Assembly (NCBI GenBank): GCA_028023455.1
Contig: JAQFVV010012671.1
Span: forward strand, 872,001 to 936,000
From: Epiperipatus broadwayi
Lineage: Eukaryota > Onychophora > Udeonychophora > Euonychophora > Peripatidae
Length of the DNA stretch: 64,000 nt
Direction: 5' to 3'
The position numbers and the translations under genes are program-made. A model generated the notes under the pieces. That model did not search any database, was not told the origin of the DNA, and was given only the letters and a program-made list of their open reading frames with translations. Within the stretch, counting starts at the first letter, position 1; each line of letters begins with the position of its first letter. This document shows, in pieces, positions 10,476 through 21,479 of the stretch.

Positions 10476-12565
10476 TTTAAATATAAGTCAGTGATTCATC
10501 AATTATATAGGTCATGTATTCCGTTCCTTAATTCTAAAAATGCAAATGGTTTAGTATATTTCTTGTCAACAATAATAATAAGCACATTATAATAAGTTAT
10601 ACGCACACATCCTTATGCTTAAACTTTACATCTTTATAGTTAGTAGAAATTGTTAATACAGAGTCTTTGAAATGTTTTATGAAAAAGTTTAGCATAAACA
10701 TTCCAGAATAATAGCAAAATTCACACATTCCAATTATTTCTTTAATGTTAGAGATTAAAATTAGGCAAATAAAACTTGAAATATAAACACACATTTCAAT
10801 TTTCTTTAATATTAGAGATTAAATTTAGGCAAATCAAATTTGTAATATAGACACACATATGCACCCCCAAATGATGATGTTAAATCTAAATTAGTCAATT
10901 GGAAATATAGAGAAAGATATACTTTGTTTTTAAAGTTGTTTATGTCTTCATCCTAGTCTTTACTTTCCAAAGAAGAATTTCTTAACTATTTTCATCCAGA
11001 AAATTAATATAATTTTGCACTTTTGAGTTTGAATTATGGAAGAACCAATTTGTAGAGAGAAAATTGTAATAATAAAACTCATTTTTGAAGATAGAATTGT
11101 TGTAATAAAAGAAAAGCCAACTTTTTTTTGTAAAAGTATCACCCTTTTATATCTGATTATTACTTAGCCATCTGTTTCTTTTACCAATCAAATGGTCACT
11201 CAAAAGTTCAACTTTAAAACAAAGGTCATCCCTCCTACTGCACTGAGATAATTAGTTGCAAATATGCAATAACCTTTTCTGTCTTGAAAAAGAAAAAAAA
11301 ATCATTTTGTCTTTAAAAAAATATTAATTAAATTAAACCAATAATAATCTACATTTTTAAAGTAGTAAAGAAAATAATTATTTTAGCAAATAAAATAATT
11401 GATAGGGTATTTGTCTATTTGACAATTCACTGGTCCATTGATCTATCAATTAATGTAAAACATGATATTTGGTAGTTTGATTAAGTACATGAATGAAAAA
11501 TGAAATTAGAAGATGGCAGAAACATACATTCACACACAGGTACTAAACCAGTCTAATTAAAATAAAAATTTTGATGACCATGAGTCCAACATACTTCACT
11601 AATTATATTATGGATTGAAGTGTCAAAGAGCAAATAAACCAGAAAATCACCAAAACAAATATCAATCACTGTCCTGTAGACAAATAAGACAAACTGGGAT
11701 CAATTTAAACTATACATTGGCAATTTCTGTGACAAGCCACTCCCTTTCTGTCAATAAATATTCACCAAAGAAAAATACTAATTATCTCAAAACTTTCAAA
11801 TAACATCTGCAAATGCTGTCTAAACAGGGTTTTAGATTATTAATGAAAAAAAAATTTTAAATTTCAGTTTTTTTTTTTTTTTAGTTAGATGCAACCAGCT
11901 CTTACTGATATAGTGCTATTTAATTACAATTGGTCTCTTGTACCTATTCAGAAAGTTACAATATATATATCTGCAACTTAAACAAACCATGTTATCCAAT
12001 AAAAACATTGATAAAATGTTAATTTTTGCAACAGATAATGTGTGCACATGTAAATCTGAAATATGTTCTCATCTTTTATCATGAAACTCTCTTTAACATA
12101 TAAACAAACCATAACTTTGTCAAATATAAAAAAACCAAACTACCAGATAATATGATAAAATTTTCTATAAGAATAGCATAGCAAAAATCTTATGTCAATA
12201 CCAAAATCATTAATTTTAGCCATCAAAAGAAAATTCTCTTTCTATAATAATAACTTCAGACATCAACAACTTGTGGGAATTAATTATATGTTAAATATTT
12301 CCAATAATAAGGTAATTTTTGATTTAGGCATTAACACTTGTGTGACTTCATCATGGTAATTTTTATGAAAGATATTATCATATGATCCATTGGTTATTTT
12401 TAATTATAATTAAATAAATTATTATGTCTATATACTTAGTGAATTAGTCTTTCCCAAAGTTGTTAAAAATGAATATTTAGTGATTCTAATTTGGGAATAA
12501 AAATAATTTTAAAATTATGTTGAGAATATTTGAAATATAAAATTGTTGTTTGAATTTTTATAACT
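10476..12565. other. AT-rich non-coding DNA with a short tandem repeat
   Basis: Two diverged units of about 66 bp lie at 10727-10859 and share agagattaaa, ttaggcaaat and acacaca. Open frames at 10597-10794, 10960-11142 and 11615-11803 show no domain or coding-like composition. Nothing else is recognisable. Confidence 0.55.
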
Positions 12566-12572
12566 ATATTGT

Positions 12573-12860
12573 ATGGCGGTCTGGTTACATTTGTCGTCCA
12601 ACTGTAAGGCTTTACCTGGCTAACCTACCTATAGGCTCCGGTTACATTTGTCATCCAACTGTGAGGCTTTACCTGGCTGACCTACCTATAGGCTCCGGTC
12701 ACATTTGTCGTCCAACTGTGAGGCTTTATCCAGCTAGCCTAACCATAGGCACCTATTACATTGTCACCTTACTGTGAGGCCTTATCTGGCATGGGCCAGT
12801 TAATTTGCCACCCTATTGTGAGGTCCGATCTAGCTAGCCTACTCATAGGCATAAGCAGAT
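12573..12860. repeat. Minisatellite, about 57-bp unit, five copies
   Basis: Units share ggttacatttgtc, ccaactgtgaggc, tttacctggct and ctacctataggc. The first three are close in sequence, the last two diverged. GC content is clearly above the surrounding DNA. The array lies just inside ttgtatggcggtctggttac at 12570, which reappears at 17319. Confidence 0.9.
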
Positions 12861-12968
12861 CACGATTCTGTGACATGAACAGTGCACATGATGTAGTGAT
12901 GTAATTTGTTCAGGAAGGATGGAAAAATAAAAGTCTAAAAGAAAAACACAAAATGAATGGCATAAAGA

Positions 12969-14203
12969 ATGAAACAGGCATTTCAAAGAAGATGGAGTGA
13001 AGTCATGGTGTGGTGGAGAGAGAAGCTTACTAAGTCAGAAAACAAAGGAAAAATGGCGAACGTAGAAACTCAGGAAACAAAAAAAAAAGCCATGTTTAAG
13101 CAGCTATTCGATATGATCAAAGAACGAATAGAAAAAGAAGATAAACAAAGAGAAGAAGATATCAAACAAAGAGAAGAATATAATCAAAAACGGAATAAAC
13201 AAAGAGAAGAAGATAACCAAAAATGGGATAAACAAAGAGAAGAAGATAACCAAAAATGGGATAAACAAAGAGAAGAAGATATCAAACAAGAGAAGAATAT
13301 AACCAAAAATGGGATAAACAAAGAGAAGAATATAACAAGCAAGCAATAGAAGCAAACCAAAGAATAGAAAAACAAAATACTGATGAAGCAAAATTTGAGA
13401 TTGTTAAAAAGGAAGAAATTGAAATTACAAAGAGTGATCTTGAAATTGTCAGTCTACCTTCAGGAAAACTTCTGATTGTGGAATGTACCTCTAAAATTGA
13501 AAATAAAGAAACAGTATATACAGAAGCTGAGAATGAAATAGTATCAAACACAGCAAAAGAGTTTCAAATGGATGAAAATGAATCTAATAAAGCAAAATTA
13601 AAATCTTCTGATCTTCAAGAAGATGAAAAATGTGAAAATGAACATAATCAAAATATAACAAAGGGACTGTCCAATATAGAAGAAAATGTTTCAGAAAAAT
13701 TGTCTGATATATGCTATGAAATAGTAACAAAGATAGAGAAAGGAATCATAAAATGGAAAGAAAAGTGTGTTAGTCCTCAGTCATATATAAAAATTATAAA
13801 CAAAAGCTTAATAAACTCAAATCAAAAATTGAGTATAGAAAAAAAATATATAAAGACAGTTATTAAAAATATAGTTGCTTACGCAGGAAAAGACACCAAA
13901 AGGGAATCTGAAAACTCGGGATTTATCAGTGTGAAAGAAATTAAGCAACAAGAAACCTTTACAAATACCAAAAAAATAATTACTATGGCAGAAAAACCAT
14001 TTAAAAAGAAACTTTTATATAAAAATGAAGTACCATCATGGAAGAGGAACAGAAAAAAATTCACAGATGGTGTTCATGGTCCATATTGGACGCATATAAT
14101 TAGAAGATCGAACAGTAACAATGATCTCCAAAGAAAATACAGAAGTGAAGAAGCAAGACATCACAGTAATGTTAAACATGATAAATTTTCAACAAAGAGA
14201 TGA
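12969..14203 (+). pseudogene. Lys/Glu-rich coiled-coil ORF, broken by a frameshift
   Basis: The first frame (12969-13349) carries about six copies of an 11-residue unit of the type KQREEDNQKWD, a strongly charged helix likely to form a coiled coil. Around 13287 one repeat has lost a single A (aaacaagagaag instead of aaacaaagagaag). The second frame (open through 13478-14203, to TGA) continues the same repeat pattern and then a Lys/Glu/Ser/Asn-rich region ending in an Arg-rich stretch. The two frames are therefore very probably halves of one ORF of about 410 codons; a start at the ATG near 13054 is also possible. I recognise no catalytic domain, zinc knuckle or membrane segment. Its setting among repeats suggests a transposon-encoded, gag-like protein, but this is inference. 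Confidence 0.6.
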
Positions 14204-15439
14204 TCCAAAAGTACGTCACCTCATAATACAAAAGAGGACTATAGGAGAACTGATCATGATCCTCAGTTTCTCCAAACCAGGTTGCAGTTATGATTCAGAA
14301 TAAAATAGAGATAGCTGATGGAAAAAGTTTGTGAGTGTGGTGTAGTGATGCATGAACTTGTGTTTTTCATGTTGAGATGGTGGATGATTGAGCAGAGCTG
14401 CTTGGATGCATTGTGTTATGATGCTCCGAGGTATATGCTCGGCACTATCCCAACCTGGATGTTGTGCTCCAAGAGTAGTCCAGCAGTGCGTATATATAGG
14501 TCTCATGGATAGGCCTTGGTCTCATGGATAGGCCAAATGATAGCCCCTAAGACTCACCGAAGCTGAGCAGGGTTGGCTGAGTGCCAAATTGATTTTTTTT
14601 CTCTGGCTCCTATTCTTGGTTGGATGATGCTTCTAGGTACAAGAGAGGTAGTGCTTAAAAATGAGATATTTTCTCGCGACGTCATGAGGCGGTGTGTACT
14701 GGTAGTTTGTGTTTGGCCATCTATTTGTCCCAGCATTGGAGGCTATGATTCATGTATTCACTTTTCCAGCTCATCTTACTCATTCATCAGCATATCTAAA
14801 ACCAGGCAGTACTGAGAAATAATGTGTATAGTATGTGGAATGAAATCGTACTTCCAGGCGATTTCATCCCAAAATTTGGTGAGGGGTAATGAAACAGTTA
14901 TGCTGTTACTCATATAGATATTCAAGAGACCCCCCCCCATTTAAAAACGTCTAGCGTGATTCAGTCTAATTGGGAACGCAATAAATTTTGATTTGTTTTA
15001 AAAAAAAATCATATTTTTAATTTTGAGATTGATGGATTTGAATAAAATGTTAAGTTATCTTTTTTTTTTTTATCTGTCTCAATAAAAAAAAGAAAAGAAA
15101 TTAATTATCCAATCATTAAAAAGAAAAAAAGAAAAGATACTTGAGTTAAACTGAGGCAGTATTCAAATTAGGAACGTCGTCGGAAGAACTCTCGTCTTAC
15201 ACAGAGAGGCAGAACATATTAAATTTTTTGTTTTAAAAAAAGTGTATTACTTAATTTTTTTTGACACGTTAAAATATAATTTTAACGGAACGTTAAAATG
15301 GAAAAAGAAACCTTTGCTAGAGGAATTATGATAATAATGGGGTAATTTAGCGGCTTCGTTCTCTCCACGCTATGCCATGACTCTCCATAAATGAAATAAC
15401 CCGCCTTCTTCATGAATAAACTGGATTGTAAAACTGGAA
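14204..15439. other. GC-richer non-coding stretch after the coiled-coil ORF
   Basis: Less AT-rich than the window average up to about 14900. It holds a short direct repeat (ggtctcatggataggcc, twice near 14500-14536), a C run at 14931-14940 and a patch with CpGs near 15165-15200. Opposing open frames (14288-14512, 14554-14815) overlap on both strands and have no domain. It may be the 3' part of the same mobile element, but no terminal structure is seen. Confidence 0.4.
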
Positions 15440-15740
15440 GGTAATTATGTTATAAAATATTAAAACATCTTTATCATACGTTATAAAATGAAGTTATGAA
15501 ATAACTACATAGAATTTGTTTTGTAAAATATTAGAACACGTTTATCATACGTTATAAAATGAAGTTATGAAATAATTACATAGAATTTGTTTTTTGTAAA
15601 ATATGAAAACATTTTTATCATACGTTATAAAGTGACATTATGAAATAATTACATAGAATTTGTTTTATAAAATGTTAAAACGTCTTTATCATACGTTATA
15701 AAGTGAAGTTATGAAATAGCTACACGCAAATTTATTTATA
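15440..15740. repeat. Tandem array, about 82-bp unit, four copies
   Basis: Each unit contains tttatcatacgttataaa, gaagttatgaaataa and tacatagaatttgtttt with few differences. The last unit fades out near 15740. Confidence 0.9.
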
Positions 15741-15859
15741 AAAATATTTGAACGTATTTACTATATGAATTAGAAATGCTTTAATTGCATATTACTTCTA
15801 AGCTTCTTATAATGTAACATAGTTTATGTGTAAGAATATACTTCTATATTTGGCTAAAT

Positions 15860-16520
15860 TATAAATGCCTCAATTATCAAATGATAAATGCTCTACAAAC
15901 CAAGAATTGCTGAGTTCAAATGTCTACCAATCGGTAATAATTAATAAAATTATGAAATGCTGTATAAATCATAAATACTTGACTGCTTCTAAGGTTCTTA
16001 CCTTAAATGAATTCAAAATAAATTATTGTATAAACCATAAGTGCTTGACTGCTTCAAAATGAATTATTGTATAAACCATAAATGCTTGACTGCTTCTAAG
16101 GTTCTTCTCTTAAATGAACAAATGAATTATTGTATAAACCATAAATGCTTGACTGCTTCTAAGGTTCTTCTCTTAAATGAACAAATGAATTATTGTATAA
16201 ACCATAAATGCTTGACTACTAAAATGATGAAATGCTGTATAAATCATAAATGCTTGACTGCTTTTAAGGTTCTTAACTTAAATGAATTCAAAATGAATTA
16301 TTGTATAAACCATAAGTGCTTGACTGCTTCGAAATGAAATATTGTATAAACCATAAGTGCTTGACTGCTTCAAAATGAATTATTGTATAAACCATAAATG
16401 CTTGACTGCTTCTAAAGTTCTTCTCTTAAATGAACAAATGAATTATTGTATAAACCATAAATGCTTGACTACTTCAAAATGAATTATTGTATAAACCATA
16501 AATGCTTGACTGCTTCTAAG
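15860..16520. repeat. Tandem array, about 60-bp unit with length variants
   Basis: Around ten units share attattgtataaacca, taaatgcttgactgctt and, in the longer variant, taaggttcttctcttaaatg. Short variants skip the second half. The plus-strand frames read as repeated CINHKCLTASK peptides, which are by-products of the array rather than a gene. Confidence 0.9.
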
Positions 16521-16945
16521 CTTCTTCTCATAAAGGAATACAAAAACAAACTATTGTTGAATTGGAATATTTCCAAGCTTCTTCTCATAAAGGAATTAAT
16601 GAATTATTGTTGAATTAGAATATTCACAAGCTTCTCATAAATGGATTCAAAATGAATTATTATTGAATTAGAATATTTCCAAGCTTCTTCTCATAAAGGA
16701 ATTAATGAATTATTGTTGAATTAGAATATTCACAAGCTTCTTCTCATAAATGGATTCAAAATGAACTATTATTGAATTAGAATATTTCCAAGCTTCTTCT
16801 CATAAAGGAATTAATAAACTATTGTTGAATTAGAATATTCACAAGCTTCTTCCCATAAATGAATTCAAAATGAACTATTATTGAATTAGAATATTTCCAA
16901 GCTTCTTCTCATAGAGGAATTAATGAACTATTGTTGAAATTGCAA
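16500..16945. repeat. Tandem array, about 60/120-bp alternating unit
   Basis: It follows the previous array with no gap. Two alternating half-units, aagcttcttctcataaagga with attaatgaattattg, and cacaagcttcttctcataa with atggattcaaaatgaa, form a dimer repeated about four times. The shared cttcttct...aaatga core suggests descent from the array before it. Confidence 0.85.
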
Positions 16946-17318
16946 ATTAATTGTTATTTAATAAATTTTTTTTGTTACTAAAAATTAAATTGGTTATCCA
17001 GTTGGCCAGTTTTGTTTATTTATCGCATCACTCACCAATTATAGCACTGGTTCATGAGAATCTCATGTTCTCTGAGCTTCGTCTGACATAACTTGACCTA
17101 GGCCAGTCAGGTTGTAGTGAGATGGAACTCTAATGGCGCTCTTTGGAAAACCAAACATAGAAATATTTAGATGTTTCCAATCTCTATGTACTACATCCTC
17201 TGATGAGCAGGAAATATTGTTGTAGGGGGGCATTAACATCTGCATTAAGAATATCAATTGATAGTTCCTTCCTGCAGCATGCTCATCAGAAAATTGTTAC
17301 AACTGACGTAATAAAAAG
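16946..17318. other. Non-repetitive stretch with a minus-strand frame
   Basis: Contains the 64-codon frame 17063-17257 (minus), of mixed composition and without a recognised domain. The word ctgatgagca near 17200 recurs inverted as tgctcatcag near 17280, a small stem. I cannot assign it. Confidence 0.35.
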
Positions 17319-18320
17319 GTTGTATGGTGGTCCGGTTACAATATAAACGTGAAAGTTTGTTTGTTTGTTATTCAATAATTCAACAAATTTTTTGCCAATT
17401 TTGATAAATCTTGCACAATTTTCTTTCTTTCTTTGTAGAGAATTATATAGCATATAGATTTTTGCTTTATGATAGCGGTTTTAAAAATGTTGGTAATTTA
17501 CAATATAAAAATGTACTGAAATTATAATTATTTATAAATAACTTCATAAAAATGTAAAAAGAGAATAGTACTGATTAAAAGATTACAGATTTTGTAAAGC
17601 AGGGGTCCCCAACCCAACCCTATGCCTGCGGGCACCATGGTGCCCGCAGACCATTTTACGTGTGCCCGCCACTATCTGAAGAAGATAAAAAAGTATTTAT
17701 CTGATACAAATAAATTTAATTTTTAAAATTTGTTATAAATTATTGTATTATATTGTAATCAAATTGTAGGGCATACTATACTTTTACAGTGTAAAAATAT
17801 AAACGTTAATTATATATTAAAATTTTATTTTTGAAATAAATATTTATTTGTACATTTTGTGTTTATTAACAATATCCAACTATAAATTTACATTGAAAAA
17901 ATAAAAGGTGTTCGCCACCTGGCGAGTATTATAGAATGTGCTCTTAAGTGCAAAAAGGTTGGAGACCCCTCTTGTGGCTTGCACATTGAAATACATACTG
18001 ATTTTTGAAATATATTTTTAATTAATTAGATTTTGTTTTACCAAGTATTTCATTTCTTACTTACAAGTGGAGTGTGAACAAAATATCATGATGTTAAAAT
18101 TTCCTAGCGATTTATAAAAATTAGTTTTATCATGTGATATTATCAAATTCAGTAGTATAACTGATCATAAAAAATACATTTTTTGTAACACTGCTGTAGA
18201 TAACTCTTGTATTATTATTTCATGGAAATAATACATAAATATATAAGCTATAGGAACAGCTAAATATTGTTATATTATTTTACTCTACTAACATGAGTAA
18301 AGCTGCAGGTTCAGCTAGTA
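17319..18320 (+). mobile_element. Helitron-like non-autonomous element, interrupted
   Basis: The left part, gtgaaagtttgtttgtttgt followed by gccaattttgataaatc, and the right end, gctgcaggttcagCTAG followed by T, match the general look of invertebrate repeats that end in CTAG|T, as Helitrons do. No Rep/helicase coding region is present. A hAT-type MITE (17600-17971) has inserted in it. The exact 5' end is uncertain, and the class assignment rests on the 3' tetranucleotide and general resemblance. Confidence 0.4.
17600..17971. mobile_element. hAT-type MITE (372 bp)
   Basis: The left end caggggtccccaacc and right end ggttggagacccctc are 15-bp inverted repeats with two mismatches. CAGGGGTC-type ends are a hallmark of hAT elements. 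The flanks ttgtaaag and ttgtggct keep only the first four bases of a possible 8-bp target duplication. The inside is short and non-coding, with a GC-rich hairpin (tgcgggcaccatggtgcccgca) near the left end. Confidence 0.8.
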
Positions 18321-18454
18321 TTATTATATATAATATCTAGTGACTATCAGAAGAGGATCTCTTTTTGTTGTCTAAAAATTTTGATTTGTCATTAATATTT
18401 GTCAGACTTTCCCATCTTATTCTAATTGAATAATTTATTATGTGATCAGATGGT

Positions 18455-18728
18455 CAGTAATAAACTATTATATAAAGTTTTTCAATCTCCAAAAGTACTT
18501 GCAGTTAATTCTTAACCAGCCTCAATTGCCATTAAATACAAATAACAAATCAGAAGCAAATGTCATCAATTCAAATCCCATGAAGCCTGAATTTTAATGT
18601 TTGTAGCTTGTCTATTAATTAAATTTCATTTTGTTATTTGAATTTAATGGCAGTTGAGGCAACTTAAGGAATTAACTGAAAGTACTTTTATGGATTGAAA
18701 GATTGTATATAAAAGTTTATTGCCATTA
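18455..18728. repeat. Foldback, arms about 90 bp
   Basis: Left arm 18461-18550 (ccaaaagtacttgcagtta, cctcaattgccattaaa) pairs with right arm 18633-18722 (tttaatggcagttgagg, taactgaaagtactttta). The loop is about 80 bp. No coding sequence. Confidence 0.8.
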
Positions 18729-18767
18729 TATTTATTATTTTTGTTATTACAATAGTTTTTTAATTAA

Positions 18768-19030
18768 GCCAATAAACATCACATGATCACTATTTCTTAT
18801 GCTTGCTCTTAACTGTTATTAAAACAGAAAAACTCTCTATACATATTGCCACTCAGTGCAAGCCAGAGTAATCAATGGATGCCAGAAGGCCTGTGCATAA
18901 AATCCCCATCTAGTGCCTACTCATCCAATATCCCCAGACTAGTTTCTGGGTGTGGCCTTTGTTAGTGAGGAGCCTTGTATCTGAGAGCACTGCACGTAGA
19001 TCTTAGAGAGTTTTGCCTGTTTTAATAAGT
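18768..19030. mobile_element. Foldback family FB-A, copy A (right arm deleted)
   Basis: Left arm with catcacatgatcact, ttcttatgcttgctc, actcagtgcaagccagagta, tggatgccagaaggc and tcatccaatatcccc, then the central gtgaggagcct and ctgagagcactg. It jumps straight to the outer right end gagagttttgcctgtttt. Most of the right arm is missing compared with copy B. Confidence 0.8.
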
Positions 19031-19073
19031 TTTTTAAATAATGGACATTTTATTTGTATTATATATATTTAGA

Positions 19074-19767
19074 AGGGATTTGAACTCAGACTTTCAAGAT
19101 CCCTACATTTATACACTCCATCTTATACAATTGATACATATGACTACATACGTGAAAAAAATAAATGATCTCCATTGAACCAGCAGTTATCAGTTGGTTC
19201 AGATCATCATCCCTCACACTATATAATCAGTGCTCAGTTTATATTAAAGTAGCAAATCTTCAAAATTTAATGGATAGGTTTCAATCCTCTCCACTCTCCA
19301 ATTCTTTAGCCATCCTTATTATTGAAATTTCTGATGATGGAATGCTCAAAGCTTTTGTTGATGCCAATACTATTGTCATACCCATGTTAACTTTGTCCCG
19401 CTGATTCTTCACAGATATGACTTTAATATGTCCATTTAAATACATAGAAGAAAGGATTTGAATCAACAAGGGCTCTGAGCATTCCATCATCATATTTTCA
19501 ATGATATGGATGACTGAAGAGTTGGAAGGTGGAAAAAATTGAAACCTATCTATTAGAGTTTAAAGATGTGCTATCTTAATATAAAAGAAGCACTGATTAT
19601 ATATATGTATGGAAGATAAAGATTTGAACCAACTGATGAGTTCAGCATGAAATATGTATATTGGAGATCATTTATCTTTTTCGAATGTATGTGATCATGT
19701 ATATCAGTTGTATGAGAAGAAGTGGATAGATATAATGAGCTTGAAAGTCTGACTTCAAATCCTTTCA
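19074..19767. repeat. Large foldback, arms about 300 bp
   Basis: Left arm 19074-19361 and right arm 19462-19767 are imperfect inverted repeats along their whole length. Paired words include gggatttgaactcagacttt/aaagtctgacttcaaatcc at the outer edge, tcagttggttc/gaaccaactga in the middle, and tgatgatggaatgctc/gagcattccatcatca next to the 100-bp loop. The outer edges look like tRNA B boxes (ttcaaatcc) facing inward and outward, so the unit may have arisen from two SINE-like copies head to head. Open frames 19165-19404, 19281-19493 and 19571-19768 are by-products. Confidence 0.85.
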
Positions 19768-19769
19768 AT

Positions 19770-20099
19770 TACATTAAGTTCAGTATAGACAATATACTTG
19801 TAGTTAAATATTATATATGTATGCTACTGAAAATCAAATTTTATAGAGTACTTAACTCAGTATGACTTCAGGCAAAAGGTTTAACTTATATATATATATT
19901 TGTATGTATATTCACACATAGACACGTATATAAAAGGTTTGATTTAACAGCTAAAGGGATTTCTTTATATATAATTAAATTTATATTAATTTATAAAATG
20001 TAAATATGTGCTACTTATAAAAGAATAATCTAAAATTGTGTGCTACTTTCAGATTAGCTTCTATTATATCAGAATTCATAAATTTGAACAAATGCTGAA
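19770..20099. other. AT-rich spacer
   Basis: Nothing recognisable beyond short TA runs at 19890-19930. Confidence 0.6.
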
Positions 20100-20480
20100 T
20101 AATTTCCCCATTTAACAAAGATCTTTAATATCTACACTCCTCTACTGAAAAAGACAAATATCTTTATTTTTCAATCCTTCAGTTTTCAATTTAATACCAG
20201 TATTTTATTTTTTTTCTTCATAAAATTTAATTTTTATATTTCTACCAACTCTCCACAGTTTGCTAATATTAATTCTGTATCTTTTGCACTAAATAAAAAT
20301 ACCATCTACAAAGAAGAGAGCTGCCATATTATGTATTCTCCTGCCTTCATTATAGAAATTTCTATTCTTACCCCCAATCTCTCCTCCCTAATTTCTAATT
20401 ATTTTGGAAACAAAATAATAACAGACGTTTGCTATAACTCAGTTTTACATTTACCTTTCGAAGACTTCATATACTTCAAT
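20100..20480 (-). pseudogene. Possible reverse transcriptase fragment (LINE)
   Basis: The minus strand near 20290-20330 reads MAALFFVDGIFI, which resembles the YADD-box region of non-LTR reverse transcriptases (ALLYADDIVLI) with the catalytic pair changed to DG. It is followed by KDTELILANCGEL in the position of the helix after the box. Stops and frame changes are frequent. The match is short, so this is a tentative call. Confidence 0.3.
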
Positions 20481-20944
20481 CAGTTTTTATAAAAATTATT
20501 CTTATAAAGACAATCATTCTTATCAAACAAAAATTTATTCCCATATTTTCAGGACTCCCTCTCAATCTTTCTTAAGTTCTTATACATAATAAAAATGCAA
20601 TTAAATAATAATTTTATTTTCCAAATAAGACATATCAGTCAATGGAGTAAAAATAAATTATCCCTTAATTATTTTATAAAACAAAAGATTTTATTCATTT
20701 GTACCTAAGTCCTAGTCCTACATTTATATATATATGAATTGTTACTAAAATGCCTTCTAGGCATACTTAATGTGAAGTTTACTATATTAAATCTCAGCCA
20801 ACTTCTATGATATACCCACTTTAAGAAAATCCTACTATCAGCTATACCAAATTTTAAATTTCAAAAGTTACAAATCAGAAATGGCTAGAATTTTATTTTA
20901 TTATATATCTATTTGAATGTATGAAAAACAATGCATATAATTAT

Positions 20945-21350
20945 TAAATGTGATTCTTAAAGCAGGCAAAACTCTCCATACAGTAGTGTCACTCAGTGCA
21001 AGCCAGAGTAATAAATGGATGCCAGAAGGCTTGTGCATAAAATCTCTATCTAATGCCTACTCATCCAATATCTCCAGACTAGTTTTTAGCTTGTGGCTTT
21101 CATCAGTGAGGAGCCTTGGATCCATGCTCTCAGATCCGAGGCTCCTCACTGATGAAAGCCACAAGCTAGAACCTAGTCTGGGGATATTGTATGAGTAGGC
21201 ATTAGATAGGGATTTTATGCACAAGACTTTTGGCATCCAGTGATTACTCTGGTTGGCACTGAGTGGCACTACTATATGGAGAGTTTTGCCTGTTTTAATA
21301 ACGGTAATGTGCTAGCATAAGAAATAGTGATCGTGTGATGTTTAATGGTA
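20945..21350. mobile_element. Foldback family FB-A, copy B (complete palindrome)
   Basis: Two long arms meet near 21120-21140 around ggatccatgctctcagatcc. Outer edges are gcaggcaaaactctccatac and gagagttttgcctgtttta; shared inner words are agccagagtaat, gatgccagaaggc and tcatccaatatctcc with their complements. Each arm is about 165 bp, extending on the right to catgtgatgttta-type sequence near 21343. The open frames on both strands are mirror images of each other and encode nothing. Confidence 0.9.
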
Positions 21351-21479
21351 TAACTCAAGTATTGAGAACTTTAAATAAACTAATGAAAAGAAAACTGTGG
21401 ATTTAAAAGTGGTTTTAACACAATTGTTCATATAAAAGTATTAAAAAAACTTATGAGAAAAAGTAATAAATACAAGTTA

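Noticed and set aside
13104-13551. Three minus-strand ORFs with Phe/Leu/Ser repeats that look like multi-span membrane proteins
   Set aside because: They are antisense shadows of the Lys/Glu-rich coiled-coil repeat.
16041-16337. ORF with repeated CINHKCLTASK units, suggesting Cys/His metal-binding repeats
   Set aside because: The frame is carried by the tandem array only, is interrupted by variant units, and has no start context or splice signals.
15860-16945. CRISPR array
   Set aside because: Units are contiguous tandem repeats without unique spacers of constant length, and the sequence is eukaryotic.
21057-21269. Overlapping mirror-image ORFs on both strands encoding similar Ser/Leu-rich peptides
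   Set aside because: They arise because the two arms of foldback FB-A are complementary; nothing else supports translation.
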